From NCBI GenBank assembly GCA_003254885.1, contig QANT01001341.1, positions 1 through 48,272 of the forward strand: a stretch of DNA of 48,272 nucleotides. The letters run 5' to 3'. The notes under the pieces were generated by a model. The model made no database searches. It was not told the DNA's origin and saw nothing but the letters and a program-made list of their open reading frames with translations. Every line of letters begins with the position of its first letter. Positions within the stretch are counted from its first letter, which is position 1. Origin of the DNA: Purshia tridentata (lineage: Eukaryota; Streptophyta; Magnoliopsida; Rosales; Rosaceae). A program made the position numbers and the translations under genes. Of the stretch, positions 10,401 through 23,386 are shown in pieces.

Positions 10401-12014
10401 ATGGAGAAGATGGGTGAGGTTGATCCCAGTTTAGAAGAGTTCTTTGTGGAGAAGAAGCGGGTCAGAAACCCTTATGTACCAGTTGGTAATCTTCCTTTAC
10501 GATTCCTCCATTATTCGATAGAATTTGTTTGTTCGAATTTTTTAGGATTAGTATGGTTTTGCATATGTGTGTGTGAGTATAAAGTTTCGTTTTTGGTGAG
10601 TTTTATCTACGTATTGTTTAAATTTATGGTGGATTTGGGATATATGTATTGGATTTTTTTTATGAATATTTTAAAGCTAGAAAAAAATGAAATCAAGCTA
10701 ATAATGGCGAATTTTACTTAAATTTGTAGCTATTTTAAATCTGGGTTAGGTTGGTCTTTGATGGAATTTACATTATGTGTTGGCATAGTCTGGTTATTGA
10801 TCATTTCGACGCAAGACAACATTTGGTTTAATTTCTGATCTTCATTCATAAGTTCTTTATCTGTTGAGTGCTGCCCCTGAATTTGGAGAAGTTTTCAGGA
10901 ATTTTTCTTAATAGTATGAGTATCCGGTGCAGTAGCTACGTCTGTATTTGACAAGGAAGATTTGTTTAATATATATTATATTAAAACTATGCCTCTTAGC
11001 AGGTGCAAGAAAGTTTAGACATTATGAAATCATTAGGGTTCTTTTTGGTTAGCGTGGTGACCTGGAAAAGGTTAGGCATGAGACTTCTCTTAGTATGCGT
11101 AATGGATGAGTGTTGCTCCTTTCTGGCTCCAACAAAATGAGAAAGTGAGGGAAAAAGTAAGAGAATATGTAAGTGTGCAATGGATATGCAAGTGTGCTAT
11201 GGAGAAATGCTTTGTAGATTGTGGGGTTGAAGTCACTTAGGTACTAGAAAACTCGGGTAATAGAGATTACAGAAATTGGAGATGTGTGTGCAGTGGATTT
11301 TGTGGAAATAGAATGAGATGATGCATTGGGATTTCAATTATGGAGGAACTTTTTAGGTTGGGACGAGGAGGATGAATTACAGTTTGGAAGGCTAGTGCAA
11401 AGTGTCTTCTTAAGTTCTGGACTTCATGCCTCCTCTATTTGTTTCCTTCGAATTTTTCCTTGGAAAAAAAAAAAAATGATTTATTTGTTCTCTTTTGTGT
11501 ATGGTTATAGCCGATGAGTGTTTAAATACTTTAGTTCTATAATTAGGAACTAAAATGATGGCAGATTGATTTGCTTTCTGGATCCCCTCTTACTTTCATT
11601 TTATTGTTTAGAGGCATGTGGGCAACAAAGTTGTTATCTTGTTGGCATCATGGTGTATTGTGAGACAGTTAGAGAGTTGCTTACAGCCTACAAGCAGTAG
11701 TGCTACAGCCAAGTGAGGTGTAGTATTTGGATTTTGGAGTTTGGCTCAATATTTTTTGGGGAATTAGGAATACTTATGTCCTTATCATGCAGGGATTGTG
11801 CTTGCATGGTGCTCAATATCTTATAGAACTGAACTTTTCAGGGGCGCTTTTGACTGCTGGCGTGCTGACGGCGGGCTTAATCAGTTTCAGGCAAGGCAAT
11901 TCTCAGTTGGGGCAGAAGCTAATGAGAGCTCGTGTGGTTGTGCAAGGTGCCACAGTGGCGCTTATGGTTGGCAGTGCATACTACTATGGGGAGAATCCAT
12001 GGAAATCAAGTTAA
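10401..12014 (+). CDS. HIG1-domain protein (HIGD2/Rcf1-like), 85 aa
   Basis: Small inner-mitochondrial-membrane protein of the hypoxia-induced gene 1 family. Type-2 members (human HIGD2A, yeast Rcf1) assist assembly of cytochrome c oxidase and respiratory supercomplexes (family knowledge). Exons 10401-10485 and 11842-12014 join in phase 1 to give 85 residues. The joined string NPYVPVGALLTAGVLTAGL is the first membrane segment, then comes the family signature FRQGNSQLGQKLMRARVVVQG, then a second hydrophobic segment (ATVALMVGSAYYY) and a short tail NPWKSS. The 1356-base intron is long compared with the gene. A second ATG at 10410 is an alternative start. It is transcribed divergently from the transporter gene. 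Confidence 0.87.
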
Positions 12015-12391
12015 TTGAACTATGGATAATTTATTTCATGTTATTGTTTGATTATTACAAATACAATCCTGTTTCATTCATTTTGAAGAGAAGTATGTAG
12101 TAGGAGCAATTATTATGTGGTACATGAATCCTATGGCTTTTGTGCTAAATAAATAACAATCCCAATCCCTTGTCTCTGGCTCTCTATATCAGCCATGTTT
12201 GCCTTCACACTAATTGTAAGCCTCCAACTACCTACAACTGCATTAAATTATGAAGGATCGTATGACCCTTTAGTTGGTACAGTTTTTGGAGGGTTTACCA
12301 AAAATAAAAACCTACTTTGTTCCTTACCCATCATGGATTGCTTCCATGGTTTGCTTCTAATTCGAAAAGGCTCATTCCAAATCCAAATTGT
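12015..12391. other. HIG1 gene 3' region, no other gene
   Basis: Likely 3' UTR and intergenic DNA. The 99-residue frame at 12195-12494 has no recognisable domain and runs into a micro-insertion. Confidence 0.45.
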
Positions 12392-12450
12392 AATCTACCA
12401 ATATTTCCTTTTTTGGTTTTGGTCGGAACTCAGAATCTACCAATATTTCC
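12392..12450 (-). repeat. Micro-insertion with 17-bp direct repeats
   Basis: AATCTACCAATATTTCC occurs at 12392-12408 and exactly again at 12434-12450. The 25 bases between read on the minus strand as CTGAGTTCCGACC followed by A-rich sequence. The AGTTCCGACC block closely matches AGTTTCGACC in the insertion near 46.8 kb. Confidence 0.7.
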
Positions 12451-14633
12451 ATTATACCAAATATAATAGTGCTTATCACAGAATTTTGATATAAATGGTT
12501 ATCTCATGATTCTAATCGATGAAGTCCATTTTCACTGAAAAAAAGGGTAAAATATTTTTAAGAAAAAGTTGTAGTTTTTTCTTTTAAATCAGAAAAAAGA
12601 AAAGAAAAGAATAATCCTTCAATGACCTTCAAAAATGAAAACATAGTTGGATTTAATCATTTTACTTGGCAAATAAATTATTTGAAGTAATTATTTTTAC
12701 TCGGTAATTATCAATTAAATTATTTAGCAACCACCACATAATTACTTAAAATTTAGACCACCTCAAGTCTTGCTTGCCACGTAATAACTCTCGCATTTAA
12801 ACACGTGCTCTGCATGTGTCGACATTCACCCCCCAACTCTCTTCCTTTTTCTCCCTCCGTAGTTTCATCGTTTTCTTCTCCAATTGATTTTCTCGTTTTT
12901 CCCCATTTACTTTTTCTGTTTGGTTCTCGCGAATCTCCAATCAGACAAGACAAGGGTCGACCCGTTAAATAAGTGGCTCTTGTAAGATACCCAGTTTCAT
13001 TTTCTCTGAATTTTTTTTATTAGCAATGTAAAAGAGCAAAGCTTTTCTTAAATCTTCGTTTATGGTTGTCTGTGTAGGCCGTAGATCTTAATATGATTAT
13101 AGCTTAACAGCTTAAACGCATAATGTTTAGACTTCACAGCACTTTTGACCTTGAATGACGAACTTCTAGTGTCGGTTTTTTTTGATACTTTTGTTTTTTG
13201 GGGCTCAAATGCCTTAATCTGGGGATGTCAAAGACATGGTTAAGAAGGAGGAAGGAAATTTGTAATCTTTGCTTTTTTTATTGCATTTGGTATTGAACAC
13301 ATTGTTGCTCAAAGTTTTACTGTTGTCATCTTTTACTTTATTGAGGGGCAGATTGTGGATTAGACAGTCGCATTGCAATTTTTTGATCATATTGTAACGT
13401 CTCACACCTTTAATTGCTGTTGTGGAGTTTAAGATTGTCCTATGAGTGTGATCTTTCATTTTTATGTACAGTTCAGCGGCATTTCTATATTTTTCAATTG
13501 TCAAATATGCTTGCATAAGCAAACTTTCAGATGATTCTAAAAAAAAAAAACAAAAAAATAAGAAGCAAACTTTCAGATGATAAATGTGTAGCTTCAACAT
13601 TATAGTATATTGGATTACGGTGAGCAGAAACTTTGCCTGCCCGATTATGGTAAATGATGAAGGTTAAGCAGTGTTAGAGGCTTTAGAGGCTTAGGAACTG
13701 ATTTGTTGTCCAACCATACAAGTTGAACTAGTCCTTTTGATGATAGCATGTTATAGTCCAACTGCAAGAGGAGGTACATACCATTTTAAGGGTAGGCCCT
13801 TAGTTTGTACTTGATAGGGAGGCATCTGATCGGAAGTGCATTAGGTTCTGTAATTTGATTACATAGTTTTATGATGCTATTAGGACCTGTAACAAAAGAT
13901 TTGTTTATATTATAAGCAGTGTCTGAAGGCTTTCAAATTTGTGTTTCAGCTTTCAAGGATATGCTGTTAGTTTACTAGTCTGAATTTGTGTATTGACAAG
14001 CTTCACCTGTCGGTTGGAAGATGGTTTGGTGACCTTAAGTTGCACCTAGAAAAATTTGTAAATTCCAAAACCATTTTCGTTTGTCTACTTTTTTTGGCAC
14101 TGCTTAATTAACTCATGGAAGAACTTTGGTTTGTTTTGGATTGACGTGGTTTTCTTTCTGCTGCATCCATTGAGTATAAGGTTCCAAACAGAATGAAGTG
14201 TTTCATATTTAGGCTGGTAATAGTTACAAGTGTTACATAGGTTTTATTTTGTAATGGTGATGGAATAGCATGCAATAACCATCACCTATTCTAAGGTTTA
14301 TTACATAGGTCCTATTCTACAATTGTTACATGTTATTTAGACTTTCGAATTTGTGTAGTGTCTTACTAATTTTGTTTTTTTGAATCTGCAGATATGTGTT
14401 TCCCTTCGTCCTGGTTTTGGAAATCAAATAACGTCTGAGGTTTTTGTTAGTTTTGCTTCTGCTTCACCACTTATTGCATCTTGCAGATTTCTGGAAGGAC
14501 AGTGTATGATTTTTCTCATATATTAAACTATTTTAACTTCCAACTATTATATAAGATTCTCATGTTCCATACTATGGTTTTAATTAAAACTTATTTTCTG
14601 GAACAATTGATTTCCTTGATATATTTGTGGCAG
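12451..14633. other. Promoter and leader intron(s) of the E2 gene
   Basis: A G-box (CACGTG) lies at 12802-12807. The stretch at about 12830-12981 is CT-rich and followed by a good donor (CTCTT|GTAAGA at 12982), consistent with a first noncoding exon. Possible acceptors lie at 14391 and 14633; the latter opens the coding exon. No other coding sequence is seen. The A-rich micro-insertion at 13517-13581 lies in this presumed leader intron. Confidence 0.5.
13517..13581 (+). repeat. A-run micro-insertion with 19-bp direct repeats
   Basis: AAGCAAACTTTCAGATGAT is present at 13517-13535 and 13563-13581 without mismatch. The 27 bases between are almost only A (tct, 12 A, c, seven A, taag). A 19-bp perfect duplication around a poly(A) block strongly suggests target-site duplication by a retroposition-type event. 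Confidence 0.75.
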
Positions 14634-14662
14634 GTTTGGGAATTCAATTTGATTAAGTTAAC

Positions 14663-16959
14663 ATGTCTTCTCCAAGCAAGAGGAGAGAGATGGATGTCAT
14701 GAAATTGTAAGTTGTTGGTTACTATCATATCTCTAACCTTTGTGATCTGGGTCTTATGTTACTTAAGATTTGATTTCTCTCTTGGGTTTACCAAATGGGT
14801 ATCTGTAGTCTTGTTGGAACAAGTATTTTAAATCATGTTGCTGCCTTCCTCTCTGGTACAGTATAAAGCTTTAGAACGTTTTCTAATGCTTTTCTTTGCC
14901 TTCATTTTGCAACTGCACTTCCCATGCTAAATTTATGGATAATGATTTTCTTTGGAACATTTCTTTCATGTTTTTCAGGATGATGAGTGACTATAATGTG
15001 GAGACGATAAATGATGGGCTTAATGAGTTCAATGTGGAATTCCATGGTCCAAAAGAAAGTATTGTCTTCACACTCATGCTTATACTTCTTCATTTCATAT
15101 AGTTTCCCATATGATTATATGTGCTTGTTTGGAGGTGCATCATTACAGAATATGATATAAGTCTCTGTGATCGCAATGACCACTCAAATTTTAACAAGTT
15201 TTTCAGCTTTGTTTGTCTTTTGATAGAATTAATTATACTTTGCTTTTAGATAGTAAATGCATTTTAGAAACTAATGCTTCTTTTATTTCCACTACTCTTT
15301 TGTCAGCTGATGCTCTAATAGCCTTTTTCTTGACATTGTTTGTGGTTTAATATAGTCTATGTGGTTGCAGGCCTTTATGAAGGTGGGGTTTGGAAAATCC
15401 GTGTTGAGCTTCCCGATGCTTACCCATACAAGTCTCCTTCTATTGGCTTCATGAACAAGATTTTCCACCCTAATGTTGATGAGCTGTGAGCATTCTGCAG
15501 TTTCAAAAGCAAACTCATCTCTCATTACATCCAATTAGCATTATCTGCTCTAGGAACTTTTAAACTTTAACTGCTACCATAGCTGGCACAATGGGTCAAT
15601 AAAGTCGGAAATGTTAAGTTTACTTACAAAGTTACAATGCAGTATACTGTCACTGATTATCCAATGCTTTGAATAAGTTTTTGGCATTTCTTTCTTATCT
15701 TTTTAGTGAGCAGCTGGAATTTTTGAGTAATTATTTATTGGTTTTAATCTTCTATGAACTGACTGTTTTGTTTTGTCTCTCCTGTAATTGCAGATCTGGT
15801 TCTGTTTGCTTAGATGTAATTAACCAATCATGGAGTCCAATGTTCGGTAATGATCAGCTCATTTATCACAATTTCTGAGTCTCATTTTCCAATACACTGC
15901 TGAAATACATTGGTTTTGTATTACTGTACCCTCACATATAGCACAACCTCACTGACCTTGCATGAGTTGGTGATGTTTAACTCTTCTATTCTGGTTTTAC
16001 CTTCTGTTTTTTTTGTTCCATTTTTATTTTCTTGGATTTCTCACATATCTAAACACTGTTCTTGCTGCAGACCTTTTAAATGTTTTTGAAGTTTTCCTTC
16101 CTCAACTGTTGCTGTATCCAAATCCTTCAGATCCACTCAATGGTGATGCAGCCTCATTGATGATGAAGGACCGAAAATTGTATGATCAGAAAGTGAAAGG
16201 TAAACTTTTTCTGTAATTATTCAATGATTCTTTCAGTAAGTACCCTCAAATTATAGAACACAACGCCTGCTTAAAATTTTGAAATTTTTCTGCAAACTCT
16301 CTCAACAATGGCATAGATAACTTGGGAGACGGACCTTCCAAACATGTGCATGTGTGTATGAGCTCTTGATAAAAAACTTATAATTGGATAATTTCATACT
16401 CTCCCAACTTTTTTCTGGTATTTTTTACTCTTTCCAGAGTTGGAATTCTGATTGCATCTCAAAGCTATGATAGGATAGTATGATTTCTGCAAGACGGTGC
16501 ATGACTGCGCTAATCATTGGTCTCTCTCTATAGTACTTAAGTTAACTGCTTTCTGCCTATTGCTTTGTATGCAACATTCTGCCCTTGAATTTGTCTTGGA
16601 CTTCTTTTCAATTTTATTCCAATGGACCAACACTTAAGTATAATAAATTTTTTACATTTAGTTGGTTCTTTCAATTTCAAAGATGTTATACAGGGAGTTT
16701 TTTTTTAAGTTACTCTCCATTGAAACTTCTCACGCAGCATAAGCTAGAAATTTCGTGGATTTTTGGTTTATCGCAAAAGTATTTCAGTTTTTATATATAC
16801 TTTCACTGTGATTTGGGGACAGAGTACTGTGAGAAATATGCAAAGAAGGAGCATATTACCAATCCAACACCAGATGAGGAGAGTGGTGATGAAAACATTA
16901 GTGAGGAGGAAAGTGATTCAAGTGGTGATGATGATATTGCTGGACATGCGGACCCATAG
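14663..16959 (+). CDS. UBC5: Ubiquitin-conjugating enzyme E2, UBC4/5/6 type
   Basis: E2 enzyme that accepts ubiquitin from E1 on a cysteine and passes it on with an E3 ligase. Exons 14663-14706, 14979-15058, 15371-15485, 15794-15846, 16071-16199, 16823-16959 give 185 residues. The start [19 protein letters not shown] is characteristic of the plant UBC4/5/6 group. The UBC fold is complete: [10 protein letters not shown], the HPN motif at 74-76, catalytic Cys85 in [12 protein letters not shown], and [19 protein letters not shown]. After the fold comes a highly acidic tail ([13 protein letters not shown] to the end at HADP), as in the Arabidopsis members. The last exon follows a 623-base intron. 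The symbol is a subgroup guess; UBC4 or UBC6 are equally possible from sequence alone. Confidence 0.94.
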
Positions 16960-18331
16960 TGAACTGCAGGGGCTACTTTATCTATGATTACAAACGCACT
17001 TATAGCATCAGCAGCAAAACCCCCATTACATGTTTACCATTTTGATTATGTTACTACCAATATCTGTATGACTAGATTTCTTTTCATTGTAAAAAAATCA
17101 TGAATTATGTCAAATAATTTACTTCCGATGTGGTCACTGAATTATTTTAGTCGTACGAAGAATCACGTGGAAAGAAGAAATGATAAAGACACATCTATTT
17201 TATGTGTTCTTTCAAAGTTTATGAGATACGTATAAATTCTTTGGGTAGCTGATCTTTCATTCTTCCATTTGTCATTTATCTGGGTCAAGACTCACCAAAA
17301 CTTATTTAAGGCAAATGTGTAGCTGTCTTATTTTTTCTGTCGAATGGAAATCTTTGATTACTTTTCTGCCAATACCCTCCTATTAATTAAAGAGGCGGCA
17401 GGGTTTTGGTAGAGACTAGAGACTTTCGAGCTAGCGACAATGTCACAATCTATTAATCAATTAATTAATTATTGTCTCATTCAAAACTCAAAAGTTAAGG
17501 ATCTAATTGAAGTTAGATTAAAATATTTGACAGATTATAGCAGTTCAGTCTCTTGAGCAAAAATTCTCATATGAACCTATCATATATAACCTCTCAAAAT
17601 CCGCATATAATATGGGATCCAATGTTATACAATAGGACTCGCATATATGTTATGAGAGAGAGAGAGGTGGTATATTACGGTCTCATACAAAAGTTCTTAA
17701 ACTCCATTATATTACCTCTTTTGATTACAATCAAAAGTTATATTTGTTACAAATGACTATTCTTCAGTCTATTTGGGTACGAGTTGTTCAGCCTTTTAGG
17801 CATTGGCAAGGTAAAAAGGCTCATATGGGTTCACTCCATCTCTGAGAGGGCAAAGCTGGTTAATTTTACAAATTCAGTCAACAAAGCTGTGTTTTATCTA
17901 TGATGATTAATTGATATCACACCAGATGGCATATGTCTGTAAGGAAATTGCAGTTCTGTAGAATTTGACCGCCCCTGGAGAGTCTCTATGAGACACCATG
18001 ACAGACAATATGTGATGATTAATATATATGATATTATCAAACACTCTTAATTGTAGAAAGACTATTGAGAAGGACATGCCTTCAACAAATGGACTGTTTC
18101 AAACTGCCGGCAGATTTTAAAATTCTTGCTGTGTGTTATGAGTTATGACTTGTGAGCATACACATAGAGAATATTTCAAACCCTTTGTCAGTATCAGCCA
18201 ATTGGCACCCAGTGATTCCAGTAGCAACATCAAAATTGTTACTTGTCTTCTTGTTTTGCAGTTCCAATCAATAAAGAACATTTCATAATTCAGAGCCTTT
18301 TTTCACAAAGACACTCGTTGTACATCAAAAA
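16960..18331. other. Intergenic between E2 and receptor kinase genes
   Basis: E2 3' UTR (to about 17100) and AT-rich DNA, then the promoter of the receptor-like gene. A short GA run lies near 17655. No gene is supportable. Confidence 0.5.
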
Positions 18332-20595
18332 ATGGATCGTATTCCCATTTGGGTACTCCCCATTGTGATCTTTTTCATCTTTCCAATGGCAGATTCAGAA
18401 GAACAAGAGGTGAAGCAAGCGCTGGTGCATTTCATGGACAAAATTTCACCAGGCAATGCAGCAAGAGATGGAAAATGGGGTTGGAACATGAGTTCAGACC
18501 CCTGCAAAGACAAATGGGTGGGTGTGGTCTGCGATAAGCAGTCGAATTCTGTGAGGAAGATTATTCTTGAAATGTCTAATCTTACCGGAGTTCTTCATGC
18601 AAGCTCTGTTTGCATGGCAAAGTCTCTTATTGTTCTGAGTCTGAAAAACAACAACATCACTGGACTGCTCTCAGAAGACATTGCAAATTGCAAAGATTTG
18701 ACCCACTTGTATTTGAGTGGGAATCAGTTCTCTGGTGACCTTCCTCAGTCTCTCTATCAGTTAAGTAATTTGAAGAGGTTTGATATATCCAATAATAACT
18801 TCTTTGGTGAGCTTCCTGATCTACCAAAAATTTCAGGCTTGATATCTTTCCTTGCTCAAAACAATCAACTTGATGGACAGATCCCAGATTTTAATTTCTC
18901 CAATCTTAAAGAGTTCAATGTCTCCAACAACAAGTTTAGCGGTCCAATTCCTGATGTCAAAGGCCAGTTCACTAAAGACAGCTTTTCAAATAATCCTAAG
19001 CTGTGTGGAAAACCACTGAATGATGTCTGCCCACCAGTTCCAACATCAATGCCAGTGAAGAAAACAAAAAAGTTCTCAAGTGAAAAGCTTCTTATATTCT
19101 CAGGTTATGTAATACTTGGCCTTGTTGTTATGTTGTTCTTTGCCTATAAAATTTTCAGCAAAAAGAAGCCGAGAGAAGAAAATGAAAAGGCTAGAAAGAG
19201 GAATATTGTGGCAACTGATACTGCTAGCACTGTCCCTAGCACCATTACTTCTAGTGATCAGTTCAAGACTGGTTTGGGTAAGACAGCAGAGTACTCATTA
19301 ACATCTGTTGAAAGTGGAATGGCTCCACCACTTGTGGTTCTCACCAGTCCTTTGCTTAAAGGGCTTACTTTTGAGGACTTGCTCCGAGCTCCGGCTGAAT
19401 TGCTTGGAAGAGGAAAGCATGGAAGCCTCTACAAAGTCATGCTTGATGGTGGGGTTAACTTGGTCGTGAAGAGGATCAGGAATTGTGGGATTTCGAGTGA
19501 AGATTTCCAGAGTAGGATGAACAAAATCGATCAAGTCAATTGTCCCAATGTCTTGCCGGCAGTTGCATTTTATTGTTCCAGACAAGAGAAGCTCTTGGTT
19601 TATGAATATCAGCCTAATGGCAATCTCTTTAAGCTTCTACATGGTAAGCATGTTTTAATTTATTATCTTTTGCTACATACACATATATTGTAGAATCTGG
19701 AATGTGAGTATATCTAAATTATTTATTAAAGAAGCCAAATTCAGAGTTTTCAGATAAAATTAATCACTAAAAGCATGCAACTTAGTACTGATTTAGATTC
19801 TCAAACACAATGTCCAATTCAAGTTGATTTAAAGTCCTAGTTTAGTAGCTCTGTAGTATAAAAATACAACAAAAAACTACAGATCCCATGGTTAGATAAA
19901 CTGGTGGTATGCTACAACAAAACCTTATGATAGGACAGAAAATGGTACTGAAAAGAAGTTTGGGGGCAGAAAATAACATACTGATTATTTGTATGCATCT
20001 TTTTTTTCTGGTCACAGGTTCCCTAAATGGCCAAATATTTGATTGGGGAAGCAGACTTAGTGTTGCAGCTATCATTGCTGAGGCATTGGCATTCATGCAT
20101 GGGGAGCTACATGAAGATGGTATTGCCCATGGTAATCTGAAGTCCATGAACATTTTGTTTGGCATGACCATGGAACCGTGCATCAGTGAATATGGTGTAA
20201 TGGAGGTCGAAAATCAAGACCAGCCATTCCTTACACCTCCAAACAATGGAGTTGGTAATTCTAATAAAGGCCATGCAAATAGCACCTTTCAGGATGATGT
20301 TTATGCTTTTGGTGTGATTATTCTTGAGCTTCTGACCGGGAAGCTGGTCCAGAAAAATGGGTTTGATTTGCCGAGGTGGGTGCACTCGGTGGTTAAAGAG
20401 GAGTGGACTGTTGAAGTCTTTGACGGGGCCTTGATCTCAGAAGGTGCTAGTGAAGAAAGGATGGTGAATTTGTTGCAGGTAGCATTGAAGTGCATAAATC
20501 CATCTCCAAATGATAGGCCAAATATGAGTCGAGTTTCAGTGATGATAAAGTCAATAAGAGAAGAGGAGGAGAGATCTATAACTTTTGATCCATGA
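18332..20595 (+). CDS. LRR receptor-like protein with inactive kinase domain
   Basis: Leucine-rich-repeat receptor-like protein of the At2g26730-like 'probable inactive receptor kinase' group, expected at the plasma membrane. Exons 18332-19643 and 20018-20595 give 629 residues. Order of parts: signal peptide (WVLPIVIFFIFPMADS); LRRNT cap with a WVGVVCD motif; about five short LRRs (LIVLSLKNNNITG, LTHLYLSGNQFSG, LKRFDISNNNFFG); a juxtamembrane Pro-rich stretch; a membrane span near 252-274; a basic stop-transfer; and a kinase-like domain. The glycine loop is LLGRGKHGS near residue 359 and the VAIK lysine is kept in LVVKRI. The catalytic loop is HGNLKSMNIL instead of HRDLKxxN, and the DFG position reads SEYG, so phosphotransfer is unlikely. 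Such pseudokinases signal through partners (family knowledge). Confidence 0.92.
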
Positions 20596-22524
20596 CAACC
20601 ATTTCATGACGTGTAGCTCTTGTTTGAAGAATTTGATTTCAAAGTTAGTATCTGTGTTTCCACAAAAATTCTTCAGCATCAATGGCCTCATATGGTTGTA
20701 TTTTGTTTTTGGGTTATCATATGATGTTCATTTTGGCTTTAACGATCGAGTTGTATATCCTTTGACGATTATATATTTGGCTGTTAATGATTGGGCTTGT
20801 GACTTGTTCATATGAGTGATCTTACATGAAAATTATAATTGGGTAACAGCACCTATGGTCATGACATGAACGCCTTAAGGAAACAAGTAAGTGGCATATA
20901 CATGGCCATGTATGCAGTCAATACTCAATAGAACTACTTGGCTGAATATTTCTCACCAAATTCTCAGAGACTGATGGAACAAATTCAAATTGGAGGGTTC
21001 TCTTTCAATATGAAGCTTTTATAATTTAAAAAAATCAGATCATCAGGAGATAGATGCACAAGATCAATTTTGTTATATATTGAAAAGATTGTTGCTAATC
21101 AGCTGATTCAAGCATACTGAATTCATTATGTAGAACATAGTATGCATTCACATTAATTACATGTGATGTGATAAAGATCTTGAAATTAATTTAATGTTGT
21201 AGATGGATGGTATCTCACATGTCCTAGCTTGTTGGAATTTTCTGATAACCCCTAAGATGCCGGCATCTTCTTCTTAAGTGTCATTGTATACAACAAAAGG
21301 TAAAACAAGAAGCAATATTTGGGGAATGGCAATTAAGAAAGGATCCAAATTAAAATGTCCGAATACATCATGTAGTGTAACCTCTAGCTTGTGTGATTAT
21401 GCGATTGTGCCGATCATGTAGTCATGATCATGGATAATTAACCAGAAGTGTAAAAAAGTAACAAATACAGAGTAAAAACTTGGCAAAGTGGATGAGTGAT
21501 TTGACATGGAAGGTTGGCCATGGTTTTCAACATCATCATCACAGTGCACACAACAAAACTCTTTTGACTGGTTTGTTGGTTGGCCATCAACTAACATCAC
21601 ACAGAATTGTCAAACCACATTAGAGTAGTACAAGAGCATGCATGATTAGTTATAATCTGTGTTCAGTGGGTACAATTATCATGCTATACGTGCAAGGAAA
21701 AAAAAATGTGATGTGACCCTACCATCTGCTCTTGTCCAACCTTTGAGATTTCCTTTTTGTCATCATATCTACGCGTTTCATGATTGACTGGAGCCAAGGT
21801 CTGTGTCTAATCACTAATGTGTATAGATCCAAAGCTGGTGTAGTCACTGTGGCTCAGACCCAGTACAGTATGGTTAAATATTTGCATGGATGGAGAGAAA
21901 TGCTACAGTGGGGACGCGAGTACTATAAGAGACAGATCCAATGGTAGAAATATACACTTTTAAGATAGAAAAAACGAACCCGTTTAAATTTAAGGGTCAT
22001 CAGTTAGTCAGCTTGCCATATAGTGTTTGCTATTTTCAGATTTTTAAGCAAGAAGTGGTTGATCCACTGCATTCATGCCAGGATTGATGGAAAATTGCCT
22101 GGTTAGCAGGCAATGAATAGGATATTATCATTGAAGGAATGTCATTTTTATTAATCCTCATGAAAAAGAAGTTACGCTTACCACTTTGGACAATCAAACT
22201 GGCTGGTGGTGGTGGACCTCTTTCAGCTTTTCAAAATTAAATAGATACGTAACATATGTCTGAATCCCAAATAAGGGAGACAGGTCTATGTCTTGAAGGC
22301 TTGTCTGGTATGGTATAAAAACAATTTCAGTTTTATGAAACTGAAAACTATGACTATGACTGTGGTCGCTAATGAGCTCAGCAATTTGTGCCTTGTGCAG
22401 AACTGATAGCTCTGGGCCTGTTGAGTTTGGTCACATTGGAGAGTCTGTGTCATCATCACAATGGGCTCAACTGCCCTTGGCCTTTTCATACTTCACAATT
22501 CACACTCACCGAACTTACACCACC
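20596..22524. other. Intergenic, no gene seen
   Basis: AT-rich intergenic DNA after the receptor-like gene. Open frames are short and unconvincing. No transposon ends or RNA genes were recognised. Confidence 0.5.
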
Positions 22525-22995
22525 TCATGTTTGGGATGTTCCACAACTTATACCCTATCTATTCAATTTTTTGAATTTAGTACCCATCGTTTTAATTTTT
22601 ACTTATAATTAAGTACTATCGTTTGTCTAACTCTTTAATCAGACGTTAATTAATGAAATGACAATTGCCAATTTGTAAGGCACCTCTCTTCGTAAATATT
22701 CTTGATAAATTAAGTTTGGTATGAATTTTGAGAGGTTGTTAAAAATCCAAACTCCATATTAAATAGTTAAAGCTCCTATTATAGGGCATTAGGGAAGGTT
22801 ATACAGTCTTACAAGTTAACAAAATGTAAAACTTGCAATTGTCATATCATTAATTAATGTTTAAATATACGATCAAACATGCAAAAATACTCAATTGTAA
22901 ATAAATTAAAATATTAAGTAATAAATTAAAAAAATTGGGTGCAAGTTGTTAAACACCCTATACCTCAGAGCGTAAGTTGTAATTGGTAAAAATCC
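22525..22995. repeat. Palindromic MITE-like element, copy 1
   Basis: A large inverted repeat. Left arm 22645-22679 (ttaattaatgaaatgacaat and following) is the reverse complement, with few changes, of right arm 22808-22860 (attgtcatatcattaattaa). Outer ends are also related (acaacttata on the left, taagttgtaa on the right). The right end on the opposite strand matches the start of the repeat at 36.77 kb, so both belong to one family. Confidence 0.65.
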
Positions 22996-23386
22996 GTTCT
23001 TGTAGTACTTGGCGCAAAGAGAATTCAAAACCAGACAGTCCGGACCCCATCATCAACAAACACAGACCCTGCAATTCCTATATATTCTTCCATTCGTACC
23101 CTCCATGTCAAAAAGGCAGGTAATTTGCAATTTTACCAGCCATATGATTTTCCAAGAACCCATTTTTATTCTCTCAATTTTAACCACAGACATATGTGAG
23201 TACTTAATTTGATTAGTTTTCTCACGTCAGCATTACATACCTTTTTAGTTTGCTCACCCATTTCTTCTATTATACTCTCAAAGCAAGAAAGATTGTGTTT
23301 TGAGTTGTGCATTTTCTTGAAGAACCCAGTGTCTAATCTGGAAAGCCTGATAAAGATATTTGCTTTTGAGCTTGCCATCTCCTATA
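22996..23386 (+). promoter_or_regulatory. Promoter and leader of the RING-H2 gene
   Basis: The stretch between the palindromic repeat and the start codon. A donor-like site AAAGGCAG|GTAATTTG at 23120 suggests a leader intron, but the acceptor is not clear. No upstream in-frame ATG extends the coding region. Confidence 0.4.

Noticed and set aside
23360..23386. Nine-codon upstream extension of the RING-H2 frame
   Set aside because: It would start at TTG; the first ATG (23387) gives the N-terminus conserved in ATL46/47.
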